From assembly GCF_041428715.1 (NCBI RefSeq), contig NZ_CP155572.1: a DNA stretch of 64,000 nt; one strand, given 5' to 3'. The position numbers and the translations under genes were made by a program. The DNA comes from Sporomusa malonica (GTDB lineage: Bacteria; Bacillota; Negativicutes; Sporomusales; Sporomusaceae). Under the pieces are notes generated by a model. That model saw nothing but the letters and a program-made list of their open reading frames with translations, did not search any database and had not been told where the DNA came from. Shown here piece after piece: positions 40,727-48,749 of this stretch. Numbering within the stretch: position 1 is the first letter of the stretch; every line of letters begins with the position of its first letter.

Positions 40727-40800
40727 CTCTTCGTAAATAACTACAAACAGCTATGTCTACTATAGATACCCTGATCCTCTTTTGGAAATTAATAGTTACG

Positions 40801-40826
40801 AGATGTAAGGAATAGTTTCCGCATCT
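40801..40826. promoter_or_regulatory. Dyad, possible upstream activator site
   Basis: AGATGtaaGGAA-tag-TTCCgcATCT-type dyad (AGATG / CATCT and GGAA / TTCC), centred about 70 bases upstream of the sigma-54 -24 element; this is a usual position for an enhancer-binding protein. Confidence 0.4.
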
Positions 40827-40882
40827 GTAAATAAATGGTTCCTAGTGACTAGAATCAGCAATAAAAATCAGACTATTTAGAA

Positions 40883-40897
40883 TGGCATGATTTTTGC
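40883..40897 (+). promoter_or_regulatory. Sigma-54 promoter of the alanine symporter gene
   Basis: TGGCAT-gattt-TTGC: GG (-24) and GC (-12) separated by exactly 10 bases, as required for RpoN. It lies 100 bases upstream of the start codon. Confidence 0.75.
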
Positions 40898-40996
40898 GAA
40901 ATACTTCCATGGACAGGGAATTTCTGTAAAGGAGGTGACTGCAAACAAGTGATGCTGTAGCAGATGCGCGTACTAGCGAAAAGAAGGGGGATTCTT

Positions 40997-42382
40997 ATGC
41001 AGGGATTTCATGATCTGATTAACTGGGCCAACGGTTATCTTTGGGGCGCTCCGATGCTTATGCTATTATTTGGAACTCATCTCTTTCTAACATTCCGGCT
41101 ACGGTTTATTCAGAAGTATGTATGGAAGGCCATCAAGTTATCGGTCAGTAAAGACCGCAGCGGCGAGGGGGATGTCAGCCAGTTTGGCGCTTTGACAACT
41201 GCGCTGGCAGCCACGATTGGCACCGGCAATATCGTAGGGGTAGCTACTGCCGTTGGTCTTGGCGGCCCTGGGGCAGTATTATGGTGCTGGCTTACTGGTG
41301 TATTTGGTATGGCTACCAAATATGCTGAGGCATTATTGTCTGTTCGCTACCGGGTTAAAACCTCGGACGGCACAATGCTGGGCGGACCGATGTATGCACT
41401 GGAAAATGGCTTGAATATGAAGTGGCTGGCTATTTTATTCTGTATCTTTACCTCGATAGCCGCCTTTGGTATTGGCAACATGGTGCAGGCCAACTCAATC
41501 GCTACCATGCTGCAAGAAACCATGGATATAAGTCCCTATGTGTCAGGCGGTATCCTGTCTGTACTGACAGCTGTGGTGATTTTAGGCGGTGTTAAGTCGA
41601 TTGCCAACGTATGCGAAAAGCTGGTTCCATTTATGGCTATTTTTTATGTTATCGGCTGCGCGATAATTCTGATGATGAACATCAGCTATATCTCGCCAGC
41701 CATTTCGCTCATCATCCAGTCGGCGTTTACGCCTCAGGCGGCTGGTGGCGGCTTTGTCGGTGCCTCTGTTATGATGGCTATGCGTTATGGTATTGCCCGA
41801 GGTTTATTCTCCAATGAATCGGGCTTAGGTTCAGCCCCAATCGTGGCGGCTGCTGCTAAAACAAAAAATCCGGTGCGTCAGGCGCTGGTGTCCATGACCG
41901 GAACCTTCTGGGATACGGTAGTGGTATGCGCTATGACCGGTTTGGTTCTTGTAACAAGTGTTCTTGAAAATCCAGTAGGCCTTGACAAGCTGACAGGTGC
42001 GGCCCTGACTAAAGGTGCTTTTGCCCAAATTCCAGTAATTGGCCCTATCGTACTGAGTGTAGGTCTGCTAACCTTCGTGTTTTCCACTATCCTGGGTTGG
42101 TCATACTATGGCGAGCGGGCAGTAGAGTATCTTTTAGGAAAAAAATCAATTATGCCGTATCGTTTTGCCTGGGTAATTGCAGTTTTCCTAGGTTCGGTTA
42201 CATCTCTTACCTTGGTATGGGATCTGGCTGATGCCATGAATGCCTTGATGGCTATCCCCAATCTGGTATCGCTGATTGCACTTAGTGGTGTCATTGTTGC
42301 CGATACAAAAAAATATTTGTGGGAAGAAGGCGGGCTTGAGCGCGAAGCCAGTCAGCAGTATACTAAGAATATCAGTGGTTGA
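40997..42382 (+). CDS. Sodium:alanine (glycine) symporter, AGCS family
   Basis: 461 residues, about 11 helices. Family blocks: GALTTALAATIGTGNIVGVATAV (TM with Na+ site), GPGAVLWCWLTGVFGMATKYAEALL, FSNESGLGSAPIVAAAA and GWSYYGERAVEYLLG. It imports alanine or glycine with Na+. ATG 40997 has GGGGG 6 bases upstream; the longer frame from 40964 lacks a site. The sigma-54 promoter at 40883-40897 and the following alanine racemase make it the uptake step of an alanine module. Confidence 0.93.
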   Translation: MQGFHDLINWANGYLWGAPMLMLLFGTHLFLTFRLRFIQKYVWKAIKLSVSKDRSGEGDVSQFGALTTALAATIGTGNIVGVATAVGLGGPGAVLWCWLTGVFGMATKYAEALLSVRYRVKTSDGTMLGGPMYALENGLNMKWLAILFCIFTSIAAFGIGNMVQANSIATMLQETMDISPYVSGGILSVLTAVVILGGVKSIANVCEKLVPFMAIFYVIGCAIILMMNISYISPAISLIIQSAFTPQAAGGGFVGASVMMAMRYGIARGLFSNESGLGSAPIVAAAAKTKNPVRQALVSMTGTFWDTVVVCAMTGLVLVTSVLENPVGLDKLTGAALTKGAFAQIPVIGPIVLSVGLLTFVFSTILGWSYYGERAVEYLLGKKSIMPYRFAWVIAVFLGSVTSLTLVWDLADAMNALMAIPNLVSLIALSGVIVADTKKYLWEEGGLEREASQQYTKNISG

Positions 42383-42413
42383 CAGATAGGGATGCTGTTA
42401 TGCAGTAACATGC

Positions 42414-42440
42414 AGGGAAGTTCCTTTAGGGCTTCCCTCG
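42414..42440 (+). terminator. Possible terminator between the symporter and alr
   Basis: AGGGAAG-ttcctttaggg-CTTCCCT hairpin followed by CGTGTT; the T tract is weak, so read-through into alr is likely. Confidence 0.4.
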
Positions 42441-42473
42441 TGTTAAACCCTTAAGGATACAGGGGGATTGCTT

Positions 42474-43586
42474 GTGTTTGAACGTCCTGTTTGGGCAGAG
42501 ATTGACCTAGCTGCCATAAAAAACAATGTTAGGGAAATAAAAAAAGGCCTTAAACCTAATGTAAAATTTTGTGCTGTGGTTAAGGCTGACGCGTATGGGC
42601 ATGGGGCGGTTGCGGTAGCCAGGGCAGTATTGTCTGCCGGTGCCGACCGCTTAGCAGTCGCGATTTTGACCGAGGCAATTGAGCTGCGGCGGGCAGGCTT
42701 TCTAACTCCCATCCAGGTGCTTGGCTATACGCCGCTACACCAAGCCAGGACGGTTGCTGCGTATGATGTTGCCCAGACAGTCTATTCAATAGAGGCTATT
42801 CGCGCGTTAGCTGCTGTGGGGGTAGAGACAAGAAAAAAAGTAAAAATCCATATAAAAATTGATACAGGCATGGGACGAATCGGTATCTTGCCTAATGAGG
42901 CTGGAGATTTTGCTGAAGTTGTGGCAGGTATGGAAGGTGTGGAGATTGAAGGGGTATTCTCGCATTTTGCTACAGCCGATGATGAGGACAAGACCTATGC
43001 CAAAGAACAGTTTGCCAGCTTTGAGGAGGCGCTGAACCGTATCAGTGCCAGAGGGATAACTGTTCCCATACGCCATATGGCCAACAGTGCCGCAACCTTA
43101 GATCTGCCGGAAACACACCTTGATATGGTGCGCCCGGGGATTATTCTCTATGGACTATGGCCATCACCTGAAGTAAAACGGAGGATTACACTGACTCCAG
43201 CTATGCGGCTGCAGGCGCAAATTGTGCATATTAAAGAGGTGCCGGTTGGAACCGCCATTAGCTATGGCAGGACATATCGGACTGAAACACCTCGGGGTAT
43301 TGCTACCCTGCCAATTGGTTATGCAGATGGCTGGACGCGGTTATTGTCCGGTAAGACCAGCGTGATAGTCCATGGGCAACGCGCTCCTGTAGTGGGGAGA
43401 ATTTGTATGGATCAGTGTATGGCCGATATTAGCGATATCGCTGGGGTTAAGGTTGGCGACACAGCGACACTTTTTGGTATACCTGAGTTAACTACCGACG
43501 AGGTCGCTGGTATTTTAGGCACAATTAATTACGAGCTGGTGTGTATGATTGGTAAGCGTGTTCCGCGAGTCTATATAAATACGTAG
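42474..43586 (+). CDS. alr: Alanine racemase
   Basis: 370-residue PLP enzyme interconverting L- and D-alanine. The Schiff-base Lys is in VVKADAYGHGA near the N-terminus, the second catalytic Tyr is near 265 in SYGRTYR, and the substrate region PVVGRICMDQCM is intact. GTG 42474 has AGGGGG 7 bases upstream; TTG 42468 would touch it. It provides D-Ala for peptidoglycan and, given its place between the alanine symporter and alanine dehydrogenase, lets D-alanine be used as well (inference). Confidence 0.96.
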   Translation: MFERPVWAEIDLAAIKNNVREIKKGLKPNVKFCAVVKADAYGHGAVAVARAVLSAGADRLAVAILTEAIELRRAGFLTPIQVLGYTPLHQARTVAAYDVAQTVYSIEAIRALAAVGVETRKKVKIHIKIDTGMGRIGILPNEAGDFAEVVAGMEGVEIEGVFSHFATADDEDKTYAKEQFASFEEALNRISARGITVPIRHMANSAATLDLPETHLDMVRPGIILYGLWPSPEVKRRITLTPAMRLQAQIVHIKEVPVGTAISYGRTYRTETPRGIATLPIGYADGWTRLLSGKTSVIVHGQRAPVVGRICMDQCMADISDIAGVKVGDTATLFGIPELTTDEVAGILGTINYELVCMIGKRVPRVYINT

Positions 43587-43594
43587 CCGAGAGA

Positions 43595-43623
43595 GACTTC
43601 CCCCAGAGGGAGTCTTTTGTTTT
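43595..43623 (+). terminator. Terminator of alr
   Basis: GACTtCCC-ccaga-GGGAGTC hairpin followed by TTTTGTTTTT. Confidence 0.8.
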
Positions 43624-43632
43624 TGGAAATAT

Positions 43633-43710
43633 AAGTTTACAAATGGAAACGAAAAACACCAGATAGTTGGAACGTAAAGTTTACAAAGTTACAAATTAGT
43701 GTAAAATCGC
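43633..43710 (+). promoter_or_regulatory. Repeated AAGTTTACAAA motifs, possible activator sites
   Basis: AAGTTTACAAA occurs at 43633-43643 and 43677-43687, followed by TTACAAATTAGTGTAAAA. They lie 90-170 bases upstream of a sigma-54 promoter, a suitable range for an enhancer-binding protein. Confidence 0.4.
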
Positions 43711-43800
43711 TGATTGCTAAAATAATATTGTAAGCTGAAAGTTTTAGTAATGACGGGGGAAGAAAAAGATTATAATAATATTTGTGTAGCTTTAAGAGTT

Positions 43801-43815
43801 TGGCACAATAATTGC
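43801..43815 (+). promoter_or_regulatory. Sigma-54 promoter of ald
   Basis: TGGCAC-aataa-TTGC followed by A: matches the RpoN consensus (TGGCAC-N5-TTGCA) exactly, with 10 bases between GG and GC. It is 68 bases upstream of the ald start. Confidence 0.88.
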
Positions 43816-43883
43816 AAATAGATAATAGTAAGAATAGACGGCGCTAATAGTGTCGAGCGTATATCTTAAAGGAGGCAAAAACA

Positions 43884-44999
43884 ATGATTATTGGTGTAGC
43901 TAAGGAAATTAAAAACAATGAAAACAGGGTGGCCCTAACTCCGGCAGGTACTGAGACACTAAAAAAAGCCGGACATACAGTGCTTGTTGAACAAAGCGCC
44001 GGTGTCGGCAGCGGCTTTTCTGATGAAAGTTATGTAAAAGCTGGGGCACAAATTATAGCTGACAAGAAAGAGCTGTTTGATAAATCGGAAATGATTATGA
44101 AGGTCAAAGAGCCACTGGCTCCAGAATACGCTTTGTTTCATGAAGGACAGATTCTCTTCACCTATCTGCACCTGGCCCCTGAGCCTGAACTGACAGAGGC
44201 GCTGCTCGCTAAAAAGGTGATTGGTATTGCTTATGAAACGATCGAACGCCATCACACGCTGCCGCTCTTAACCCCAATGAGCGAAGTTGCCGGACGCATG
44301 GCCGTACAAGTCGGTGCACATTGTCTTGAAAAACCGTTTGGTGGCAAGGGTATTCTGCTAGGTGGTGTACCTGGTGTTGAATCGGCCCAAGTCGTTATTG
44401 TCGGCGGCGGTGTTGTTGGGACTAACGCCGCTAAAATGGCTGTCGGCATGGGTGCTCGTGTTGCGATTATTGATAAATCGGTTGAGCGGTTGGCGTACCT
44501 TGATGATATCTTCGGCGGCCGGGTAACTACTGTCATGTCCAATAGCTATAATATTGCCAATTGGGTTAAGAAAGCTGATTTGCTTGTGGGTGCTGTGCTG
44601 CTGCCTGGTGCTAAAGCTCCCAAACTGGTTACTGAAGAAATGGTTAAGACCATGGAAGCCGGTTCAGTTATTGTTGACGTGGCTATCGACCAAGGTGGCT
44701 CAGTGGAAACCATTGACCGCGTAACCACCCATAGCGATCCCACTTATGTGAAACACGGTGTTGTTCACTACTCTGTTGCTAATATGCCTGGCGCAGTTGC
44801 CCGGACGTCAACCCTTGCGTTGACAAATGCAACTATCGAATATGCTGTGCAAATTGCCAATAAGGGCTGGAAAGAAGCGCTCAAGGCTGATCCTGGCCTG
44901 GCTAAAGGCCTCAACGTCTATAATGGTAAAGTTACCTTTAAAGGCGTGGCTGAAGCCCATAAGCTTCCGTTTACTGCAGTAGAAGAAGTATTGGCTTAA
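43884..44999 (+). CDS. ald: Alanine dehydrogenase
   Basis: 371-residue NAD-dependent oxidative deamination of L-alanine to pyruvate and ammonium. N-terminal block MIIGVAKEIKNNENRVALTPAG, catalytic Lys/His region (KVKEPLAPEY, YLHLAPEPELTEALL), dinucleotide fold VVIVGGGVVGTNAAKMAVGMGA and C-terminal VANMPGAVARTST are as in Bacillus Ald. GGAGG precedes ATG 43884. A sigma-54 promoter and a terminator (45023-45049) bound the gene, so it is a single-gene transcript induced with the symporter. Confidence 0.97.
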   Translation: MIIGVAKEIKNNENRVALTPAGTETLKKAGHTVLVEQSAGVGSGFSDESYVKAGAQIIADKKELFDKSEMIMKVKEPLAPEYALFHEGQILFTYLHLAPEPELTEALLAKKVIGIAYETIERHHTLPLLTPMSEVAGRMAVQVGAHCLEKPFGGKGILLGGVPGVESAQVVIVGGGVVGTNAAKMAVGMGARVAIIDKSVERLAYLDDIFGGRVTTVMSNSYNIANWVKKADLLVGAVLLPGAKAPKLVTEEMVKTMEAGSVIVDVAIDQGGSVETIDRVTTHSDPTYVKHGVVHYSVANMPGAVARTSTLALTNATIEYAVQIANKGWKEALKADPGLAKGLNVYNGKVTFKGVAEAHKLPFTAVEEVLA

Positions 45000-45022
45000 A
45001 TAAGGAACTTAATAAGTAGCAT

Positions 45023-45049
45023 AAAAACCGGCAGACATGCCGGTTTTTT
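45023..45049 (+). terminator. Terminator of ald
   Basis: AAAAACCGGC-agacat-GCCGGTTTTTT. Confidence 0.92.
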
Positions 45050-45159
45050 ATTATCTAGATTGTGCATAGGTAGGAGAACTGCTGCGGTCTGTCGAACTTC
45101 ACAATCATAGAATAAGGGCAAATACGCGATAGGTTAACAATAATAACAGGGGGCTACTC

Positions 45160-45939
45160 ATGAGCGACAAAGACTGGGAGCTATTTAAGCAAAAGCTTCA
45201 CTCCAAATCAGGTATTAACCTTAACGATTATAAACCAGCGCAAATGCAGCGACGTATCGGAAATATGATGAGCCGCCATGGTGCTAACGGATACCTCGAT
45301 TTTTTCAGCAAGCTGGAGACCAATCAAAAGCTGTACAAAGATTTTATTGATTTCCTTACAATTAACGTTACTGAATTTTTTCGAACTCCGGAAAAGTTTG
45401 ACGAGCTTGAGAAAAGGGTTATTCCTGACCTGCTGAAACAGAGTTCTAAGCTTAGTATCTGGAGTGCTGGCTGTTCGATTGGCGCTGAACCCTATTCGCT
45501 GGCCATTATGCTAAACGAGATTACACCTCAAGTCAGACACCGTATTCTGGCAACAGACCTTGACGTTGAGATGCTGGCCAAAGCCAAGCAGGGGGCCTAT
45601 ACAACGAACGAGCTCAAAAATATACCGCCTGCAAGGCTTAATAAATACTTTAAGCAGGCAGACGGCATTGCGACCATTGGTGATGATATGAAAGCACGGG
45701 TCGATTTTCAACGGCACAATTTGTTAGTTGATAAGTTTGAATCAAATTTTGACCTCATTTTGTGCCGTAATGTTGTTATCTATTTTACTGAAGAAGCCAA
45801 GGACGGGCTATACCGGCGTTTCTTTGCCGCCCTCAAACCAGGCGGTGTACTGTTTGTCGGTGGCACTGAGGCCATATTGAACTTCCGCGATATTGGATTC
45901 CAGCATTATCTGCCGTTTTTTTACCGGAAACCGTTATAG
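45160..45939 (+). CDS. cheR: Chemotaxis methyltransferase CheR
   Basis: 259 residues. S-adenosylmethionine-dependent methylation of glutamates on chemoreceptors. N-terminal helical domain (about 1-75, KLHSKSGINLNDYKPAQMQRR), then the methyltransferase domain with TEFFRTPEKFDEL, SIWSAGCSIGAEPYSLA (SAM loop), ATDLDVEMLAKAKQG and LILCRNVVIYF. GGGGGC precedes ATG 45160. No cheB, cheA or receptor gene is adjacent. Its TAG stop forms part of a 7-bp direct repeat that flanks an inserted element. Confidence 0.95.
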   Translation: MSDKDWELFKQKLHSKSGINLNDYKPAQMQRRIGNMMSRHGANGYLDFFSKLETNQKLYKDFIDFLTINVTEFFRTPEKFDELEKRVIPDLLKQSSKLSIWSAGCSIGAEPYSLAIMLNEITPQVRHRILATDLDVEMLAKAKQGAYTTNELKNIPPARLNKYFKQADGIATIGDDMKARVDFQRHNLLVDKFESNFDLILCRNVVIYFTEEAKDGLYRRFFAALKPGGVLFVGGTEAILNFRDIGFQHYLPFFYRKPL

Positions 45940-46072
45940 TTCAAGACCGTTCAGAAGGTCCCAGATGCTAGGCGGACCGAGGAGGCGAGCGAAGACAGTA
46001 CTGTGGGAGGTACGGCGAGCGAGCCCACGCAGGGACAACAACGCAGATGGGGCCTTATCAACGGTCTGCTCT
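45940..46072. mobile_element. MITE-like element with terminal inverted repeats and 7-bp target duplication
   Basis: 133 bases with no gene. Left end AGACCGTTCAGAAGGTCCC and right end GGGGCCTTATCAACGGTCT are imperfect inverted repeats of about 28 bases (further pairing CAGATGC / GCAGATG). The element is flanked by GTTATAG at 45933-45939 and again at 46073-46079. The interior (GGCGGACCGAGGAGGCGAGCGAAG, in part palindromic with GGCGAGCGAGCCCACG) resembles GC-rich dispersed repeats of Sporomusaceae. It sits between the convergent cheR and dacF genes. Confidence 0.75.
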
Positions 46073-46073
46073 G

Positions 46074-47231
46074 TTATAGAATTCCCCAGTTGGATAATCT
46101 GCGCATGGTATCCATCCAGTGTCTGAGTAGGAGCTTGCTCATGGTACTTTCCTCAACGGCATTACCGGCAACAAGATCCACTGTTTTTACAGCTTTATCT
46201 TTCACGTAAAATATGATCTCACCAATTTTTTGGCCCTGGTATACCGGGGCCTTTAGTTTTTCCGGCAAATCGACCTCAACTGTTACGTCAGGGTAATCAG
46301 CAGTACTCACCACCAGTGAGCCAGGGCTGTCCACAATAGCATCAACTATTCCGGTCATACCACTTTCTACCGGCAATGAGGCAAACACTACTCCTTGCTC
46401 AACATATTCGTATAAGTCATAGGTATCAAAACCGTATTTTAGCAGCTGCATCGAATCATACCAGCGGGAGTGGTCATTTAATACGACAGCGATCAGCTTC
46501 TGATTGTTGCGGGTTGCACTTGATACTAAGCAAGGACCGGCCCGGTTTGTTGTGCCGGTTTTTACGCCATCAGCGTCTTCGAGCATCCAGAGCAGTTTAT
46601 TGGTATTGCGAAGGTTGCGCTCGTGGCCGTTGCCCTTGCGATCAAGCCATTCGATATTGGTCTCCTTAGTACTGACAATTTCAGCGAACGTAGGGTTAGT
46701 CAAGGCATAGCGGGTGATCGAGGCTAAATCAAAAGCTGTGGACAAATGGCTGGGAGAATTAAGGCCGTGGGGATTGTTGAAATGAGTGTGGATAGCGCCG
46801 ACGCTGGCGGCTTTTTTGTTCATGATCTCAACAAATGCATCCACCGAACCTGCCAGATGCTCAGCAATAGCGACTGCGGCATCGTTGCCAGAACGAAGGA
46901 GCAGGCCGGTAACCAGTTCTCGAAGCAGGATGCTTTGCCCAGGATAGAGATTCAGCGATGATCCGCCTGTTGCAGCAGCATGGGCGCTGACGCGCACTGT
47001 TTCTTCCAAGCGTCCGCTCTCAATGGCGATTATGGCTGTCAAGATTTTGGTAGTGCTGGCTGGTGCCAGCTTTTTATTCATATTTCGGTCATAGAGTACT
47101 TGCCCGGTTTTGGCATCCATTAGAATCGCCCCTTGGGCAGACATAGCTGGCGGTGCAGCGCAAGCCACACTAGCAGCTAGCCAGAGGAACATTATACTTA
47201 AGGCGGCTAAGCGGAATAACAGGCGCCCCAT
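46074..47231 (-). CDS. D-alanyl-D-alanine carboxypeptidase (DacF-like, low-molecular-weight PBP)
   Basis: 385 residues with signal peptide (LAALSIMFLWLAASVACAAP). Class C-type PBP5 fold: catalytic SxxK in STTKILTA, SGN in RSGNDAAVAIAEHL and KTG in DGVKTGTTNRAGPC, then the PBP5 beta-rich C-terminal domain (about 275-360) and a C-terminal amphipathic tail. It trims pentapeptides, in DacF's case during sporulation or in forespore cortex. GGGGGGATTCT precedes ATG 47231. Its TAA stop lies in the GTTATAG repeat that borders the MITE. Confidence 0.92.
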   Translation of the reverse strand: MGRLLFRLAALSIMFLWLAASVACAAPPAMSAQGAILMDAKTGQVLYDRNMNKKLAPASTTKILTAIIAIESGRLEETVRVSAHAAATGGSSLNLYPGQSILLRELVTGLLLRSGNDAAVAIAEHLAGSVDAFVEIMNKKAASVGAIHTHFNNPHGLNSPSHLSTAFDLASITRYALTNPTFAEIVSTKETNIEWLDRKGNGHERNLRNTNKLLWMLEDADGVKTGTTNRAGPCLVSSATRNNQKLIAVVLNDHSRWYDSMQLLKYGFDTYDLYEYVEQGVVFASLPVESGMTGIVDAIVDSPGSLVVSTADYPDVTVEVDLPEKLKAPVYQGQKIGEIIFYVKDKAVKTVDLVAGNAVEESTMSKLLLRHWMDTMRRLSNWGIL

Positions 47232-47246
47232 AGAATCCCCCCTTTT

Positions 47247-47337
47247 TATCCTGTTAGAAAGGTTAACCTTCCGTCTGGATAAGGCAACATCGGCTTTCGC
47301 TGTCGCCAGAGGCTCGGCGCAAGTCGTGTTTTCTTTA
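47247..47337 (+). repeat. Structured repeat, copy C
   Basis: Third copy: TATCCTG..GAAAGG..CCTTC..CTGGATA (hairpin 1), then CGGCTTTCGC (47291-47300) / GCGCAAGTCG (47317-47326), nine of ten pairs with one G-T, and inner GCC-AGA-GGC. It begins 16 bases upstream of the divergent dacF start and points toward the polysaccharide deacetylase gene about 110 bases further. Confidence 0.78.
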
Positions 47338-47447
47338 TCAGCAATATTATTATATTGCCCATCTGGTCAGGTCATAACCACTTACTGTCATATCTTGCTT
47401 CCCGCTGGCGTAATATCAACAAGAACCTTTACACAGGGGGCGTTAAT

Positions 47448-48167
47448 ATGAGCAGAAATACGATGTATCGCCGCAGCTTTTTTAATATTACCGTGCTTGC
47501 TGTCGGGTTAGTATGCAGTATGCTTTATCAAGTGGTTCATGTATTTGACGATAAAGAACAAGTAATAAGAAAAATACCAACTACACATAAGGTAGTTGCG
47601 ATTACTATTGATGATGGGCCACATTATAAAACGACCTCTGAAATATTAATGGTGCTAACAGAAAAGCAGGCCAAGGCGACTTTTTTTGTTTTAGGAGCAA
47701 ATGCTGAGGCTCATCCGGAAATTGTGGCTCAAGCCGCTAGAGACGGGCATGAAATCGCATCACATGCATACAGCCACAAACGCTTGAATAGGCTAACTAA
47801 CGCTGAAGTAGTAGCCGAATTTGAACGCCTCGAAACTGTACTTCAGCCATATGCCCCGAAGCCGACGTTGTTCAGACCTCCTGACGGGGCATATAACGAC
47901 GGAATAGTGCAGCTGGCGCGTGAAAGGGGCTATACCACAGTACTGTGGTCAGTTGATTCTGGCGATTGGCGGCAGCCGCCGGTAGAACAGGTTGTAAAAA
48001 CAACGCTTAACAATGTGCGGCCAGGCAGTATTATTCTCATGCATGATGGCCAGTATCCATTGCCTACACCCCAGGCAATCGCCCTAATTATTGATAATCT
48101 CCGTAGTCAGGGATATCAACTGGTAACTGTAAGTGAACTGCTGCAGTACTACGAAAAGCGGCAGTGA
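47448..48167 (+). CDS. Polysaccharide deacetylase (NodB fold), membrane-anchored
   Basis: 239 residues. An uncleaved N-terminal helix (about 10-29, FNITVLAVGLVCSMLYQVV) anchors a NodB domain with catalytic motif ITIDDGPHYKTTS, metal ligands in ASHAYSHKRL, FRPPDGAYN, WSVDSGDW and ILMHDG. Such enzymes deacetylate peptidoglycan or chitin-like sugars (PdaA/PdaB group, often sporulation linked). ATG 47448 with GGGGGCG 8 bases upstream is chosen; the longer frame from 47355 would run through the leader repeat. The leader carries structured repeat copy C. Confidence 0.92.
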   Translation: MSRNTMYRRSFFNITVLAVGLVCSMLYQVVHVFDDKEQVIRKIPTTHKVVAITIDDGPHYKTTSEILMVLTEKQAKATFFVLGANAEAHPEIVAQAARDGHEIASHAYSHKRLNRLTNAEVVAEFERLETVLQPYAPKPTLFRPPDGAYNDGIVQLARERGYTTVLWSVDSGDWRQPPVEQVVKTTLNNVRPGSIILMHDGQYPLPTPQAIALIIDNLRSQGYQLVTVSELLQYYEKRQ

Positions 48168-48197
48168 AAATGACCGAAGCCTAACTGTCATTGCGAA

Positions 48198-48587
48198 TTA
48201 ATGTTCATGTGGCTTCAGATTCTGCCAATGGGCTTGGATTAGCTGGTCATATCGATACATGGTGGCAGTGCGTTCATTTCTGAGCGCCTGAATCGCGCCC
48301 AAAATTTTCGGATCAAAGGTATACACCTTGACTTTAGGGACTGTTAAGGGCTTCGAATAGTCTTTAAGCTTAGTAGCCACTTTGCAGTTGGTTTTTGTTT
48401 CTTTAAGGATAACAGCTGGTTCTAGTAGATCGGAGCCCTCATAACGGTGGATAAGACAATTGGGCTGCAACCGGTCGATCACGTTTTTGTTGTCACCGTC
48501 TAAGAAAATTTCACTGCCGCAGCCTGGACAAGAGGATAAATTTGCCGGAAGGCAATTATGGCAGCTCATACAAACGATATCATTCAT
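48198..48587 (-). CDS. Zinc-ribbon hypothetical protein
   Basis: 129 residues. Two CxxC pairs at the N-terminus (CMSCHNC..SCPGCGSE, about 6-26) indicate a zinc ribbon. The rest is an unrecognised basic domain (TNCKVATKLKDYSKPLTVPK, about 66-90) with a helical C-terminus (RNERTATMYRYDQLIQAHW). No signal or membrane helix. Convergent with the deacetylase gene, 30 bases apart, with no clear terminator between. Function unknown. Confidence 0.65.
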   Translation of the reverse strand: MNDIVCMSCHNCLPANLSSCPGCGSEIFLDGDNKNVIDRLQPNCLIHRYEGSDLLEPAVILKETKTNCKVATKLKDYSKPLTVPKVKVYTFDPKILGAIQALRNERTATMYRYDQLIQAHWQNLKPHEH

Positions 48588-48749
48588 TTTGACATCCCTC
48601 CGCCCCTATTGTGTCCGGAAAACAAGCCGGTTATAATCTGTATCAAAAAAATGGAATTTTATACAGGAAACAGGCGAGCGATGGCGAATCTTTCTGATTA
48701 CTACCTATTTGATAACAATCACATTTGGATGGTTTAGGAGGGGCGCGGT

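Noticed and set aside
48168..48197. Terminator between the deacetylase and the zinc-ribbon gene
   Set aside because: The 30 bases between these convergent genes show no hairpin with a T tract.
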